A stretch of 64,000 nt of DNA from NCBI GenBank assembly GCA_965228785.1, contig CBDDIF010000002.1, positions 3,348,001 through 3,412,000 of the forward strand, in the 5' to 3' direction. Below, one piece after another: positions 25,621 through 34,553 of the stretch. Positions within the stretch are counted from its first letter, which is position 1. Each line of letters opens with the position of its first letter. A program made the translations under genes and the position numbers. Source of the stretch: Hoeflea_A sp965228785 (GTDB taxonomy: Bacteria > Pseudomonadota > Alphaproteobacteria > Rhizobiales > Rhizobiaceae). Below the pieces are notes generated by a model, which was not told the DNA's origin, ran no database searches, and saw nothing but the letters and a program-made list of their open reading frames with translations.

Positions 25621-27204
25621 CTATCGTTCGAACCGGAACGGATCGTCGGGCAGGAACGTCAGCCGACAGCCGATTTGCTCGAGGAACTTCCTTGGCACGC
25701 CGGCGCCGACCGGGCCGCCGGCAGGGATTGTCATGCGGTATTGCTCGCCCAATTCCTCGCGCTTGTCCTCCGCCGCCCGCTGCGTTTCCTCGTAGCCCGG
25801 CAGTTCCATCTGCCACTCGACGCCTGCCCGTCGCATCCGTCTGCTCGGCCGAAGGATTGGCAGACCGCGGGTATCGACAGGCCCGGCATAGCCCGGATCC
25901 TTGTCACGGGTGCCCGGACCGAGGGCATAACCGGCTTGGCAATAGTTTTCGACACTGTTGTTGTCGCAAATCCAGTCGCCATTCATTTCGATGCCCATTT
26001 GGTTCCAGCGTCGGGTGAACCGCTTGCTTTCCGCTTTGGCAAGTTGCTCAGGCGTGACATCGAAATCATCTCTCTTCATCCAGTTCTTGCCGAAGAGCCG
26101 GCCATTGGAGTTGGGCAACGTTTTGACGGCGTTGTTGTAGTGGCGAAGTCGGCCGATGGAGCCTTTTCGAAACAAACGCTCAGTGCCCTGGAAGAGCCAG
26201 GAATTGTTGAAGACGTAAATGCCGCCTTCGTTGCGTTGCTCGCCTCCGCACTTGAAGCCGGACCCACCGGTTCGACTGTCCTCGGTCAGTCGCCCCGGCG
26301 GGTTCAGTATCCAGTGGTGGTTATTGTAGATAAAGAACCAGCCTGCCCGTTCGAATTCGAAGGAATAGGTGGCGTAACAATCGGCAAAGCTGTTGTTGCG
26401 CACCACCCAGTTCCAGGCATGCTCCTCCGGCTCGATACAACTGTCGCGCACACGTTCGAACAGATTATCTTCGATCAGCACGCCGCTGGCGGCAGCGCGG
26501 CCGCCATTGAACTTGAGCGTGTCGCTCTTTTTGCCCGGCGGCAGCGCATCGACGCTGTTGAAGAAATGGATACCATTGAAGGCATCGCGAATCCGATTGC
26601 CGCGAATGGTAACCGCGCCGGCAATATTCCAGGCTCGAAAGAAATCTCCATCGTATTGGCGTTGGTCATTGGCCCGGTCGACCCCGCGGCTGGCATTTTC
26701 GTAGGACCCGTGGATCTCATCCCAGGTAATGCCATCCCACATCTCGTTTTCGTCGGTCTGCTCCCATGAACAGTTCTCGATCAGGAGGTCGCGGGTGTCG
26801 ATGCCGTTGGCGCCGATGGCAATGGTGCCGCCGCGGAATTGGCAGTCGACGATTCCGATGTTCTGGCACCGGTCGAGATAGATGGCCGTCGGCCAGCAAT
26901 CCTCGAACTCAAGATCGCGCAACAGCACGAACTGGCAGTCGCTCAGCATCAGCGCCGCCTGGTTGCTGACCGGACCGACGACCGGATAGTTGCCAGCCTC
27001 CTGACGCCGATAGGCGATCTGATTGGCCCATCCGGCCGGATCCGTGAGTGGCAACGAAACGACGTAACCTGGCCTGCGGGTAATGACGATCGGTTGCTCA
27101 AAGGTGCCGCGCAATCCATAAATATAGATCGGCGCCGGCGGAAAATCATCTATGTATAGCGTTTCGCCAGGCCTGCATGTCAAGGTCATATCTGCACCAT
27201 TCAT
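25621..27204 (-). CDS. Right-handed parallel beta-helix protein
   Basis: 527 residues with repeated short strands and Asn turns: CQFVLLRDLEFEDC, CQNIGIVDCQFRGG, TIRGNRIRDAFNGIHFFNS, VLIEDNLFERVRDSCIEPEE, WVVRNNSFADC, YVFNNSW. This is the pattern of a right-handed parallel beta-helix as in pectate lyases and related carbohydrate-active proteins. No signal peptide is evident from the start chosen, so either it is cytosolic or the true start differs. EEHAWNWVVRNNSFADCYAT may lie near an active cleft. No neighbour explains it. Its promoter region is strikingly AT-rich. Confidence 0.75.
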   Translation of the reverse strand: MNGADMTLTCRPGETLYIDDFPPAPIYIYGLRGTFEQPIVITRRPGYVVSLPLTDPAGWANQIAYRRQEAGNYPVVGPVSNQAALMLSDCQFVLLRDLEFEDCWPTAIYLDRCQNIGIVDCQFRGGTIAIGANGIDTRDLLIENCSWEQTDENEMWDGITWDEIHGSYENASRGVDRANDQRQYDGDFFRAWNIAGAVTIRGNRIRDAFNGIHFFNSVDALPPGKKSDTLKFNGGRAAASGVLIEDNLFERVRDSCIEPEEHAWNWVVRNNSFADCYATYSFEFERAGWFFIYNNHHWILNPPGRLTEDSRTGGSGFKCGGEQRNEGGIYVFNNSWLFQGTERLFRKGSIGRLRHYNNAVKTLPNSNGRLFGKNWMKRDDFDVTPEQLAKAESKRFTRRWNQMGIEMNGDWICDNNSVENYCQAGYALGPGTRDKDPGYAGPVDTRGLPILRPSRRMRRAGVEWQMELPGYEETQRAAEDKREELGEQYRMTIPAGGPVGAGVPRKFLEQIGCRLTFLPDDPFRFER

Positions 27205-27314
27205 TTCAATATTATCATCTTTATCATCAAAATTTCCACTATATTCTTATCATACTCTTTTTAATACTATTTGGTAAATGACCGATTGAAACAAATAGGT
27301 TCGGCTGGCTCCCG

Positions 27315-27328
27315 TTGATGCAAGTCAA
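27315..27328. promoter_or_regulatory. FNR/FixK-type box upstream of hsp20
   Basis: TTGATGCAAGTCAA matches the TTGAT-N4-ATCAA consensus of FNR/FixK/DNR proteins with one change. It is centred about 68 bp before the hsp20 ATG, room for a class II promoter. A perfect GTTGCATGCAAC palindrome follows at 27342-27353. It suggests induction of the small heat-shock gene at low oxygen. Confidence 0.55.
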
Positions 27329-27389
27329 CTCGTGGCTACCCGTTGCATGCAACATCAGCGCTATCACCTTGATCACAGGAGACTCGCCC

Positions 27390-27806
27390 ATGGTTGAAAA
27401 ATCTCATACCGCCGGCTGGCTGCCGAACGTCTATGACCCGCTGCGCAGTTTCGGCCAGAAAGTGGCCGACTGGTTCGCGCCACGCTCGGAAGCGTCCGCA
27501 ATGGACGACTGTTACGACATCAGCGTCGAGTTGCCCGGGGTCAAGGCCGCCGATGTCGATGTCGCACTCGACGGCGACAATTTGACGGTGCGTGGCGAAA
27601 AACGCTCGACCCGCAAGGAAACGGGCCGAACCTACTTCTTCTCAGAACGCGAATTCGGAGCTTTCCAGCGGACCTTCCGTCTTCCACCCGATGCCGACAG
27701 AGCGAACATCGTCGCAGACTTTTCCGATGGTCTGCTCAATCTGAAGATTGCCAAAGTGGTTCCTTCCAAGCCGGAAGAAAAGAAAATCCCCATTCGCACG
27801 GCCTGA
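27390..27806 (+). CDS. Hsp20/alpha-crystallin small heat-shock protein
   Basis: 138 residues. The alpha-crystallin domain spans about residues 38-132: DDCYDISVELPGVKAADVDV, LTVRGEKRSTRKE, then REFGAFQRTFRLPPDADRAN and the conserved ADFSDGLLNLKIAK, where GLL is the family hallmark. The C-terminal KKIPIR carries the I-x-I motif that docks oligomers. It holds unfolding proteins in solution under stress. I chose ATG 27390, with CAGGAGA before it, over an upstream ATG at 27315 that lies in the FNR-like box. Confidence 0.92.
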   Translation: MVEKSHTAGWLPNVYDPLRSFGQKVADWFAPRSEASAMDDCYDISVELPGVKAADVDVALDGDNLTVRGEKRSTRKETGRTYFFSEREFGAFQRTFRLPPDADRANIVADFSDGLLNLKIAKVVPSKPEEKKIPIRTA

Positions 27807-27857
27807 TGCCGGAGCTGATTTCCACCCGCAGCGACCGCTGACACTGACTGCGTGCCG

Positions 27858-28097
27858 TCAGTCCATCGCTTTGCGCATGCGGTCATAAGCGGCCTTCATC
27901 TTGAGGCCGAGATCCTTGGCCGCATCGCCAACCTCGTCACTGCTCTTGTCGAACTGCGCCTTGGACAGGAACTTGTCCCACTCGCCGGTCAGGTCTTCCC
28001 ATTCCGTCTCGGCTTCCTTCGACGCCAGGTGAAGCTGCAGCTTCATCTCGTCGCGTTTCTGCTTCAGCTCGGATAGAATGCTGGAGATATCGGTCAT
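27858..28097 (-). CDS. Small coiled-coil protein, hypothetical
   Basis: 79 residues, almost all helix and highly charged: SSILSELKQKRDEMKLQLHL, then EWEDLTGEWDKFLSKAQFDK, ending KAAYDRMRKAMD. Heptad-like spacing suggests an amphipathic or coiled-coil protein without a membrane segment. I know similar small proteins near hsp20 and HdeD-like genes in alphaproteobacteria, but no function. It converges with hsp20 and is divergent from the DUF308 gene. The frame is open far upstream, but ATG 28097 best fits the composition. Confidence 0.65.
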   Translation of the reverse strand: MTDISSILSELKQKRDEMKLQLHLASKEAETEWEDLTGEWDKFLSKAQFDKSSDEVGDAAKDLGLKMKAAYDRMRKAMD

Positions 28098-28189
28098 CGT
28101 TTTGATCCCGTGTTGTTCGACAGTTCCAATGTAGTGAAGCGGTTCACCAGTGTCTCGCGTTTTCTGGGGAAAATATGCCACCTGACCGT

Positions 28190-28210
28190 GCATTGGCGCC
28201 GGACCAATGC
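28190..28210. promoter_or_regulatory. Inverted repeat upstream of the HdeD-like gene
   Basis: GCATTGG and CCAATGC, seven bases each with a seven-base spacer, 30 bp before the HdeD-like start. It could be an operator or an mRNA hairpin in the leader. Confidence 0.35.
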
Positions 28211-28239
28211 GAGTCTGGCTCGACCATAGGGAGGCTGCG

Positions 28240-28830
28240 ATGAGCGACGATCCGCAATACCAGGTCCACGTCTCAGGGGACGCGCACACGATTCGGGCCT
28301 TGAAAAACGGCCGAAAGGCACTGCAGCGATCGGGCATTGTCATGATCGTCATTGGCGCGCTTGCCATCATTTTTCCCATGGCCAGCACCTACACGGTGCA
28401 GTTCATCATCGGGGCGACCTTTCTTGTCGCCGGAGTGCTCATGCTTGCCGGATCTTTCGCCATCCACGGCACCGGTCCGTTCTTCGGCGCCTTGCTGTGG
28501 AGCCTGTTGATGGTCGCCGTCGGCGCCTTCCTCGTTTTCAATCCGGCTGGCGGCGCCGCGGCGCTGACCTTGCTGATTGCGGGGCTGTTCATGGTCCACG
28601 GCGCGTTCGAACTCTTCCTGGCCCTGTCGATCCGACCGCAGGAAGGATGGGGCTGGATGCTCGCCTCGGCCATCGTCGGCATCGTCGTCGGACTGCTGAT
28701 TGCCGGAGGCCTGCCCGGGACATCTCGGGTTCTGATCGGCCTGCTGGTCGGCATCAATTTCCTCGCCACAGGCGTCGCTTTCGTCTTCCTGGCGCAGCGG
28801 CTGCAGAAAGACGTCCACGTCGAGCGTTGA
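28240..28830 (+). CDS. HdeD-family (DUF308) membrane protein
   Basis: 196 residues with six membrane helices from about residue 35 (IVMIVIGALAIIFPMASTYT) to 190 (LVGINFLATGVAFVFLAQRL). The paired helix pattern with G-x-x-x-IxxP turns is that of DUF308/HdeD proteins, linked in enterobacteria to acid resistance. The N-terminal 30 residues are polar and cytosolic. AGGGAGG precedes ATG 28240. It sits among stress-type genes (hsp20 and the small coiled-coil gene), which fits a protective role, but the activity is unknown. Confidence 0.85.
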   Translation: MSDDPQYQVHVSGDAHTIRALKNGRKALQRSGIVMIVIGALAIIFPMASTYTVQFIIGATFLVAGVLMLAGSFAIHGTGPFFGALLWSLLMVAVGAFLVFNPAGGAAALTLLIAGLFMVHGAFELFLALSIRPQEGWGWMLASAIVGIVVGLLIAGGLPGTSRVLIGLLVGINFLATGVAFVFLAQRLQKDVHVER

Positions 28831-28839
28831 GAATCTCGT

Positions 28840-29223
28840 CTAAGACCTGCCGTGCCCAGATGTCTGGTCCGCCGGCAGGCAGTTCAATGCGACTCGTTGC
28901 ATACCGGTGTCGGCCTTGGCGTCGCAGTCGAGACCATTGGTGGCGCTGGCCGGTGGATCGATGTTGATCACCACATGGCCTGGATCGCCGGACGACTCTG
29001 TCATTCGCAAAGTGAATTCACCGAAATCGCAGGACAGTGACGTGTGTCCCTGCAAGGCGCTGAGCGGCACCACGAAAATATGTCCGTGACGGCGGCTGGC
29101 GCGACAGAACTTTTCGTTGAAGTTCTCGAAGGTCTCGGCGGAGGTCACCTTCTCCTTTGCGAGACCGGTTGTTGCCGGGGCCAGGGCCATCAGTGCCGCG
29201 ATCAGGAAAATGCGTCCATGCAT
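28840..29223 (-). CDS. Secreted protein of unknown function
   Basis: 127 residues. A signal peptide covers about residues 1-22 (RIFLIAALMALAPATTGLAK). The mature part has four Cys (in KFCRASRR, LSCDFG, LDCDAK and LNCLPAD), so two disulfides are likely in the periplasm. I do not recognise the family. GGGAGAAG lies before ATG 29223. It is convergent with the HdeD-like gene (9 bp between stops) and follows the DedA gene, being separated from it by 89 bp. Confidence 0.65.
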   Translation of the reverse strand: MHGRIFLIAALMALAPATTGLAKEKVTSAETFENFNEKFCRASRRHGHIFVVPLSALQGHTSLSCDFGEFTLRMTESSGDPGHVVINIDPPASATNGLDCDAKADTGMQRVALNCLPADQTSGHGRS

Positions 29224-29312
29224 GATCTTCTCCCGTTTGGAAAGCAATGAATGGAGGGTAATGCAATACAATGGCATTACCACGACATTGCCGAAGCAGA
29301 CTTAACCAATTC

Positions 29313-29924
29313 CTACGGCCGCCTCCGGGTGCGGATCCATAACCAGGCGCAACCGATGGACAGCAAGGCCCCCACAACCAGGAACAGGGCAACCACTGAA
29401 AGGTGTTTCCACAGTTCGGTCAGCAACGGCACGTCCTGGCCGAAATGATAGGCGAGCGTGGTCCAAAAACCGACCCAGAGTGCAGCACCGACTGCGTTGG
29501 AAAGCAGAAACACCAGCCAGTGCATGCCTACTGTTCCGGCGGCAATGCCATTGAGCTGGCGGAAGACGACAAAGAACCGGGCGCCCGCGACGATCAACGG
29601 TCCGCGCTTGCGAACCAGTTCCTCGACGGCGGCCAACCGGTCCTGGGTGATGCCGAAACGGCTGCCGTGACGCACGATCAGCGGTCTTCCGAACAGGCGA
29701 CCGACGAGATAACCGACATTGTCGCCGGCGACGGCAGCGAGGAATGCGGCGAGGGCGACGCCATAGATGTTCATCTTGCCGAGGCCGGCGAGGCCGGCCG
29801 CAACGATGATGAGCGTTTCTCCCGGAAGCGGCAGGCCCAGGGCCTCCAGGAAAACATCCACGAACAGACCAGGAAGCCCGTAGTGCTTCACCAGCGGTTC
29901 GATCTGTGTCAGCAGCGAAAACAA
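29313..29924 (-). CDS. DedA/SNARE-associated family membrane protein
   Basis: 203 residues. The family hallmarks are GLPGLFVDVFLEALGLPLPG near the N-terminus, AAVAGDNVGYLVGRLFGRPL, then ARFFVVFRQLNGIAAGTVGM, where the conserved Arg-containing re-entrant turn lies, and membrane helices near the end. DedA proteins keep the membrane potential and recycle lipid carriers such as undecaprenyl phosphate. The gene has no tight neighbour. The end RTRRRP is a positive-inside tail. Confidence 0.88.
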   Translation of the reverse strand: MFSLLTQIEPLVKHYGLPGLFVDVFLEALGLPLPGETLIIVAAGLAGLGKMNIYGVALAAFLAAVAGDNVGYLVGRLFGRPLIVRHGSRFGITQDRLAAVEELVRKRGPLIVAGARFFVVFRQLNGIAAGTVGMHWLVFLLSNAVGAALWVGFWTTLAYHFGQDVPLLTELWKHLSVVALFLVVGALLSIGCAWLWIRTRRRP

Positions 29925-30012
29925 GCAGGCCCCGATTGTTGCATCAACTCTTCGGTGGTCTGATTTGGATCACATTACGCTTTTGGAATCCAGCAGTGCG
30001 GCTCGCAACCTG

Positions 30013-30804
30013 CTATTTCAGGAAGGTCCAACGCTTGTAGAAGATGCCGTTGAAATTGATGAAGATCATCTGGATCACCTTCATCATGACATTCTGGAAA
30101 CCCGGAAAGCGCGACGGGCGCAGTACATCGACGAACACACAGTAGCGCTCATGGTCTTCTTCGTTGATCGACCGGTGCTGGATCGTGTCGTCAAAAATGA
30201 AGAGCGGATCGTCGTGCCAGTAGTGCTTGATGCCGTCGACCTCGATGAAGACATTGTCGCTCTGGCGCGGCGTCAGGTTGTAGAGGACACGAAGCGTCAG
30301 ACGTAGCGGACCGAAATGCAGCGACGTCGATTCCTTCTTGTTGAAAACCGAAACGCCGATGGTCTTCACATAGGTCATGTCGCGATTGAAGGCCGGCACC
30401 GAATCGTTGGTGTTCTTGTCGTACCATTTATAGAACAGCATGCCGCGAGCCTTGCCGCCCATCTTCTCGCGGATATCGCCGATAATCTCCTCACGCTGAT
30501 CGTCAAAGGTCTTGAGCACGCCTTCAATTTCCTGCCGCTCGGCGTCGGGAAAATCCTCCAGCCGGTAGACGAGCTTGTTGCGGTCGGAGATCAGGTCGAG
30601 AAAGACGTTCAATGGAGACAGCAGCCAGGTCGGCAGGCCGTTGCCGGCGAAATATTTGGTCACCAGATCGCCCGTCACCACTTTGTGGCGCGAGATGTCG
30701 ATGATCCCGCAGACCACGAAAATCAGTGCAATAACCGGCACGAAGTAGAACAGGATCGTCAGCGGAATGATGATCCGCAAATAGCGTTTGACCTGCTTGG
30801 ACAT
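30013..30804 (-). CDS. Aspartyl/asparaginyl beta-hydroxylase family protein (LpxO-like)
   Basis: 263 residues. A hydrophobic segment near 9-33 (IIIPLTILFYFVPVIALIFV) anchors it; then residues 130-240 form an Asp/Asn beta-hydroxylase domain of the Fe(II)/2-oxoglutarate type. Iron ligands are probably the His in STSLHFGPLRLTLRVLYN and in FDDTIQHRSINEEDHERYCV, with the Arg for 2-oxoglutarate after it. LpxO proteins, which hydroxylate a lipid A acyl chain, have this layout. The close match of the domain to LpxO is by motif only. Confidence 0.75.
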   Translation of the reverse strand: MSKQVKRYLRIIIPLTILFYFVPVIALIFVVCGIIDISRHKVVTGDLVTKYFAGNGLPTWLLSPLNVFLDLISDRNKLVYRLEDFPDAERQEIEGVLKTFDDQREEIIGDIREKMGGKARGMLFYKWYDKNTNDSVPAFNRDMTYVKTIGVSVFNKKESTSLHFGPLRLTLRVLYNLTPRQSDNVFIEVDGIKHYWHDDPLFIFDDTIQHRSINEEDHERYCVFVDVLRPSRFPGFQNVMMKVIQMIFINFNGIFYKRWTFLK

Positions 30805-30926
30805 CCAGACAGCCCTTGTCTTGAGAAAACGAGCGACGCAATCGGCTTGCGTACCTTATCGGCGCACTGGCTCTGCACGCCCGTCTTTAATGAATTCACC
30901 GGCCATAGGCCAGCCCTAACGACACC

Positions 30927-31436
30927 TTAGAGGTTCGGTCTGCCATCCTCGACTGGGCGAGCTAGGACCATCACCCAGAAATTGCGCCATTTTCCGTCCG
31001 ATCGGGTGACGTGTGCAAAGCCAACCCGGGTGACATGCTTGTTGAGCAGGTTCTTGCGATGGTCGGACGATCCCTTCCAACCATCCATCGCGTGGGAGAA
31101 CGAAGTGTAGCCGGATCCGAGATTTTCAGCGCCCGCGAAGGTCTGCATGCCAGCGGCGGAGATGCGCCGGGACAGGCCGCCGGCATTGTGGGCGCGCGGA
31201 TTGGAACTGTCACGGCGCGCCATGAGCAGTGCCATGGTCGCGGACGCGTCATTCAGTCGCGGGTCGACAGTCAACCGATGCAGGCCGTTGGCCGAGCGAT
31301 AGGCATTGACCGCCGCAAGCGCCGATCCTGAATTAACCGGTACCTGGCGTATGTCTCCGGTGGACCGGCTCATGATGTTGCAACCGGTCAGCAGGCTGGC
31401 GGCCAGGCCAAGCAGGATCAGGCGGCGAAAGGGCAT
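30927..31436 (-). CDS. CAP/SCP-domain lipoprotein
   Basis: 169 residues. A lipobox LLTGC at residues 15-19 gives a lipoprotein signal. Residues 35-165 are a CAP (cysteine-rich secretory, SCP-like) domain: AVNAYRSANGLHRLTVDPRL, HNAGGLSRRI with the first His, GAENLGSGY with the Glu, SSDHRKNLL with the second His, and NFWVMVLA as last strand. It would sit in the outer membrane or periplasm; bacterial members have no agreed function. It follows the GntR gene by 28 bp on the same strand and could be read from the same message. Confidence 0.85.
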   Translation of the reverse strand: MPFRRLILLGLAASLLTGCNIMSRSTGDIRQVPVNSGSALAAVNAYRSANGLHRLTVDPRLNDASATMALLMARRDSSNPRAHNAGGLSRRISAAGMQTFAGAENLGSGYTSFSHAMDGWKGSSDHRKNLLNKHVTRVGFAHVTRSDGKWRNFWVMVLARPVEDGRPNL

Positions 31437-31464
31437 GGGCTACCTCGATAGTATTCTTCCGGAT

Positions 31465-32163
31465 TCAAGATGGATGAGACGCAAGCCAGGCGTCCAGATC
31501 GCGGGTCGCTGCCTCGATATCGGCAATGACACCCAAGCGCGCCGCAGGCACGTTGGCGCCCTTGAGTGCGGTAACAATGTCGCGATGGATCGCCATGGCG
31601 TTTTCAAGATGGGAACGCTCGGTCGAAAGCAGACGGAAATAGGGACCCATGCGAAGCCACAGGCCCTCGATCGTGGAGAGCAGGATGTCGCCGGGCGCGC
31701 AGCGGTAAATCTGGCTGTGGAAAGCCCAGTTGGCCTGCAGATAGGCATCGCCATTGCCGTCGGCGATGCCGCTGTCCATGGTGTCGCACAGCCCCTCCAA
31801 GAGAGCGATGTCGGCAGGCCCGATGAACGCCATCGCCCGTTCCGTCGCCAGGCTCTCGAGCGCAGCGCGCATCTGGCTGATCTCGGCCAGTGTTTCGGCA
31901 TCGAGACGAGGCACCTGCAAGGTGCGGTTGGAACCGACCACAAGGGCGTTCTCCACCTCCAACCGGCGCAACGCATCGCGCACCGGCATCACCGAAACGC
32001 CGACGGCCTCGGCCACGGCCCGGGTGCTGAGCGGTTGTCCCGGTTGAAACAGTCCGGACATGATCGAATTGCGCAATTGCTGGTAGATCTGCTCCTGCAG
32101 CGTGTTGCGCTCGACCGTTTCGAGACCGTTGGCCGGGGACGCTTGCCCTGCCCTACTCGCCAT
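31465..32163 (-). CDS. GntR-family (FadR/FCD) regulator of the deoxyribose module
   Basis: About 232 residues. The winged helix-turn-helix spans residues 18-85 (LQEQIYQQLRNSIMSGLFQP, then STRAVAEAVGVSVMPVRDAL). The FCD effector domain follows, with the metal His in FHSQIYRCAPGDIL and ENAMAIHRDIVTAL. Start ATG 32163 lies 11 bases inside the end of the aldehyde dehydrogenase gene, so the two are coupled. It probably controls the deoC-aldehyde dehydrogenase operon through the palindrome upstream of deoC. Confidence 0.85.
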   Translation of the reverse strand: MASRAGQASPANGLETVERNTLQEQIYQQLRNSIMSGLFQPGQPLSTRAVAEAVGVSVMPVRDALRRLEVENALVVGSNRTLQVPRLDAETLAEISQMRAALESLATERAMAFIGPADIALLEGLCDTMDSGIADGNGDAYLQANWAFHSQIYRCAPGDILLSTIEGLWLRMGPYFRLLSTERSHLENAMAIHRDIVTALKGANVPAARLGVIADIEAATRDLDAWLASHPS

Positions 32164-34537
32164 AGGGGATCCAGATGTTCTTGACCTGAACCGCCTGGCG
32201 CAGGAAATGCCGGCCTTCGGCAACCTTGGGATCGTACCAGTCCACGGCCTTGCCGTTGTCGACGAAGGTGCGCTTCATGTTGCCGACGGAACGGGCTTCG
32301 GCGAGTTCCGACAACTCGGCGGGACCGAAGGCCCACAGCGTGTCGACGTCATCATGCTCAGCAAGCGTCTTGGCCAGATCAGCGGTTTTCCCGGTGACAA
32401 TGTTGAGCGCGCCAGCCGGTACGTCCGATGTTTCCAGCACCTGATACAAGTCGGTAACAATCAGGCCGTAGCGTTCGCTCGGTACGGCAACCACCCGATT
32501 GCCCATCGCCATCAGCGGCGCGACCAGGCTGATGAAGCTCAAAAGCGGCGCCTCGTCCGGACACAGCACTCCGGCAACACCGATCGGTTCATTCATGGCC
32601 AGCGCCACGCCGCGTAGCGGCGGGCTGTGCACCGCGCCGTCGAATTTGTCGGCCCAGGCACCGTAGGTAAACAGCCGGTCGATCGACGTGTTGACCTCCT
32701 TCTGGGCTGACGCCGGCCGTGCCCCGGTCATCGCGGAAAGCCGTTCGGCGAATTCTCCGGCGCGCGCCGAGAGGTTTTCGGCCCAGTAGTAGAGGATCTG
32801 GGCGCGTAAATGGGTCGAAGCGGCCGACCAGCCGGCGGCCTTGCGGGCTGCCTGGACCGCGTTGCGGATATCCTTGCGGTTGCCATCGCCGAATTCGCCG
32901 ATCAGTTTGCCTTTGGGCGACACGACCGGCAGCGAATAGTTGCCGTCGGGCCGTGCCTGCTTGCCACCGACATAGAGCTTGGCGGTTCGGTCGACGGCCA
33001 TCGGCTCGAAACCGGCAGTCGATTCGATGACGGGCACCGGCGGCAGTTCCTTGCGGGCTTTGCGCGCAGCCCAGGCCTTCGGCTTGAGATATTCATAAGC
33101 GCCTTCCAGGCCGCCTTCGCGGCCGAAGCCGGATTCGCGGTAGCCCCCGAATCCGACCGCGGCGTCGAAGAGGTTGGTGGCATTGACCCAGACCACTCCA
33201 GCCTGAAGTTGCGGGGCGATATCGAGCGCCAGGCTGATGTTCTCGCTCCAGACGCTAGCCGCGAGGCCATAGCGGGTGTTGTTCGCGAGCGCCACCGCCT
33301 CATCGGGCGTGCGAAACGACATCGCCACCATGACCGGACCGAAGATCTCCTCGGTTGCAACGGTCGAAGCCGGCTCGACACCGGTCAGCAGGGTCGGTGG
33401 GAAGAAGCAGCCCTTGCCGGGCAACTCGATGTCCGGTGCAAAGCACTCCGCGCCCTCCTCGACGCCCTTGGCAACAAGGCCGCGGATGCGCTCCAACTGG
33501 CTCTTTTCTATGATCGCACCCATGTCGATCGCCTTGTCGAGCGGATGGCCGACGCGCAGAGTTTCCATGCGCTGCTTCAGGCGGGCGATAAAGCGGTCGT
33601 GGATGCCTTCATGCACAAGCAGACGTGAGCCGGCGCAGCAGACCTGGCCCTGGTTGAACCAAATGGCGTCGACCACGCCTTCGATTGCGCCATCCAGATC
33701 GGCATCGTCGAAGACGATGAAGGGCGACTTGCCGCCAAGTTCCAGCGTCAGCGACTTGCCGCTGCCGGCAGTCTCTGCGCGGATGATGCGGCCGACCTCG
33801 GTGGAGCCGGTGAATGCGACCTTGCCGACGTTTGGATGGCGAACAAGCTCGGCGCCCGTGGCGCCCTCGCCGGTAATGATGTTGAGCACGCCGGCGGGCA
33901 AGCCCGCTCGGGCCGCCAGTTCGGCGAAAAGCAGGGCCGTCAACGAGGTCGATTCAGCCGGCTTCAGCACCACCGTGTTGCCGAACGCCAGCGCCGGGGC
34001 CAACTTCCAGGCAAGCATCAGCAGCGGAAAGTTCCACGGGATGACCTGACCGACAACGCCGATCGCCTGCTGGTCGGCAAGCTCGGTGTCCTGCAGCGCC
34101 GCCCAACCGGCATGATGGTAGAAGTGCCTGGCGACCAGCGGGATGTCGAGATCGCGGGTCTCGCGGATCGGCTTGCCGTTGTCGAGTGCTTCGAGCACGG
34201 CAAACAGGCGGCCGTGGCGCTGCACCATGCGGGCCAACGCGTAGAGATGGCGCGCACGCGCCTGGCCACCAAGCGCCTCCCACGGACCTTGTGCCTTGGC
34301 GGCGGCCTTGACGGCAGCATCGACATCGGCGGGCGAGCCCTGTGCGAGGTCGGCGAGCTTCTTGCCGGTCGCCGGTTCGGCGGTGGCAAAATGCTTGCCC
34401 TTTTCCGGGTCGACAAAGCGGCCGTCGATGAAATGGCCGAAGCGGGCGCTGTGGGCGGTCAGCCAATCGCGAGCCTGGGTATCGGCTTCCGGCGCCGGGC
34501 CGTAGTCGAGCGAATCGAAATAGGTTGCTACGTTCAT
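32153..34537 (-). CDS. ALDH16-type two-domain aldehyde dehydrogenase
   Basis: 794 residues. Residues 1-480 are a full aldehyde dehydrogenase: VIPWNFPLLMLAWKLAPALA, catalytic Glu in LTLELGGKSPFIVF and catalytic Cys near residue 299 in NQGQVCCAGS. Residues 515-794 are a second, shortened aldehyde dehydrogenase-like domain (VLCPDEAPLLSFISLVAPLM) with no catalytic Cys loop. This is the plan of ALDH16, in which the second domain forms a pseudo-dimer. It lies 16 bp downstream of deoC and probably oxidises the acetaldehyde that DeoC releases, or a deoxyribose-derived aldehyde. Confidence 0.88.
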   Translation of the reverse strand: MNVATYFDSLDYGPAPEADTQARDWLTAHSARFGHFIDGRFVDPEKGKHFATAEPATGKKLADLAQGSPADVDAAVKAAAKAQGPWEALGGQARARHLYALARMVQRHGRLFAVLEALDNGKPIRETRDLDIPLVARHFYHHAGWAALQDTELADQQAIGVVGQVIPWNFPLLMLAWKLAPALAFGNTVVLKPAESTSLTALLFAELAARAGLPAGVLNIITGEGATGAELVRHPNVGKVAFTGSTEVGRIIRAETAGSGKSLTLELGGKSPFIVFDDADLDGAIEGVVDAIWFNQGQVCCAGSRLLVHEGIHDRFIARLKQRMETLRVGHPLDKAIDMGAIIEKSQLERIRGLVAKGVEEGAECFAPDIELPGKGCFFPPTLLTGVEPASTVATEEIFGPVMVAMSFRTPDEAVALANNTRYGLAASVWSENISLALDIAPQLQAGVVWVNATNLFDAAVGFGGYRESGFGREGGLEGAYEYLKPKAWAARKARKELPPVPVIESTAGFEPMAVDRTAKLYVGGKQARPDGNYSLPVVSPKGKLIGEFGDGNRKDIRNAVQAARKAAGWSAASTHLRAQILYYWAENLSARAGEFAERLSAMTGARPASAQKEVNTSIDRLFTYGAWADKFDGAVHSPPLRGVALAMNEPIGVAGVLCPDEAPLLSFISLVAPLMAMGNRVVAVPSERYGLIVTDLYQVLETSDVPAGALNIVTGKTADLAKTLAEHDDVDTLWAFGPAELSELAEARSVGNMKRTFVDNGKAVDWYDPKVAEGRHFLRQAVQVKNIWIPYGE

Positions 34538-34553
34538 GGATAAGGCCTCCCCG

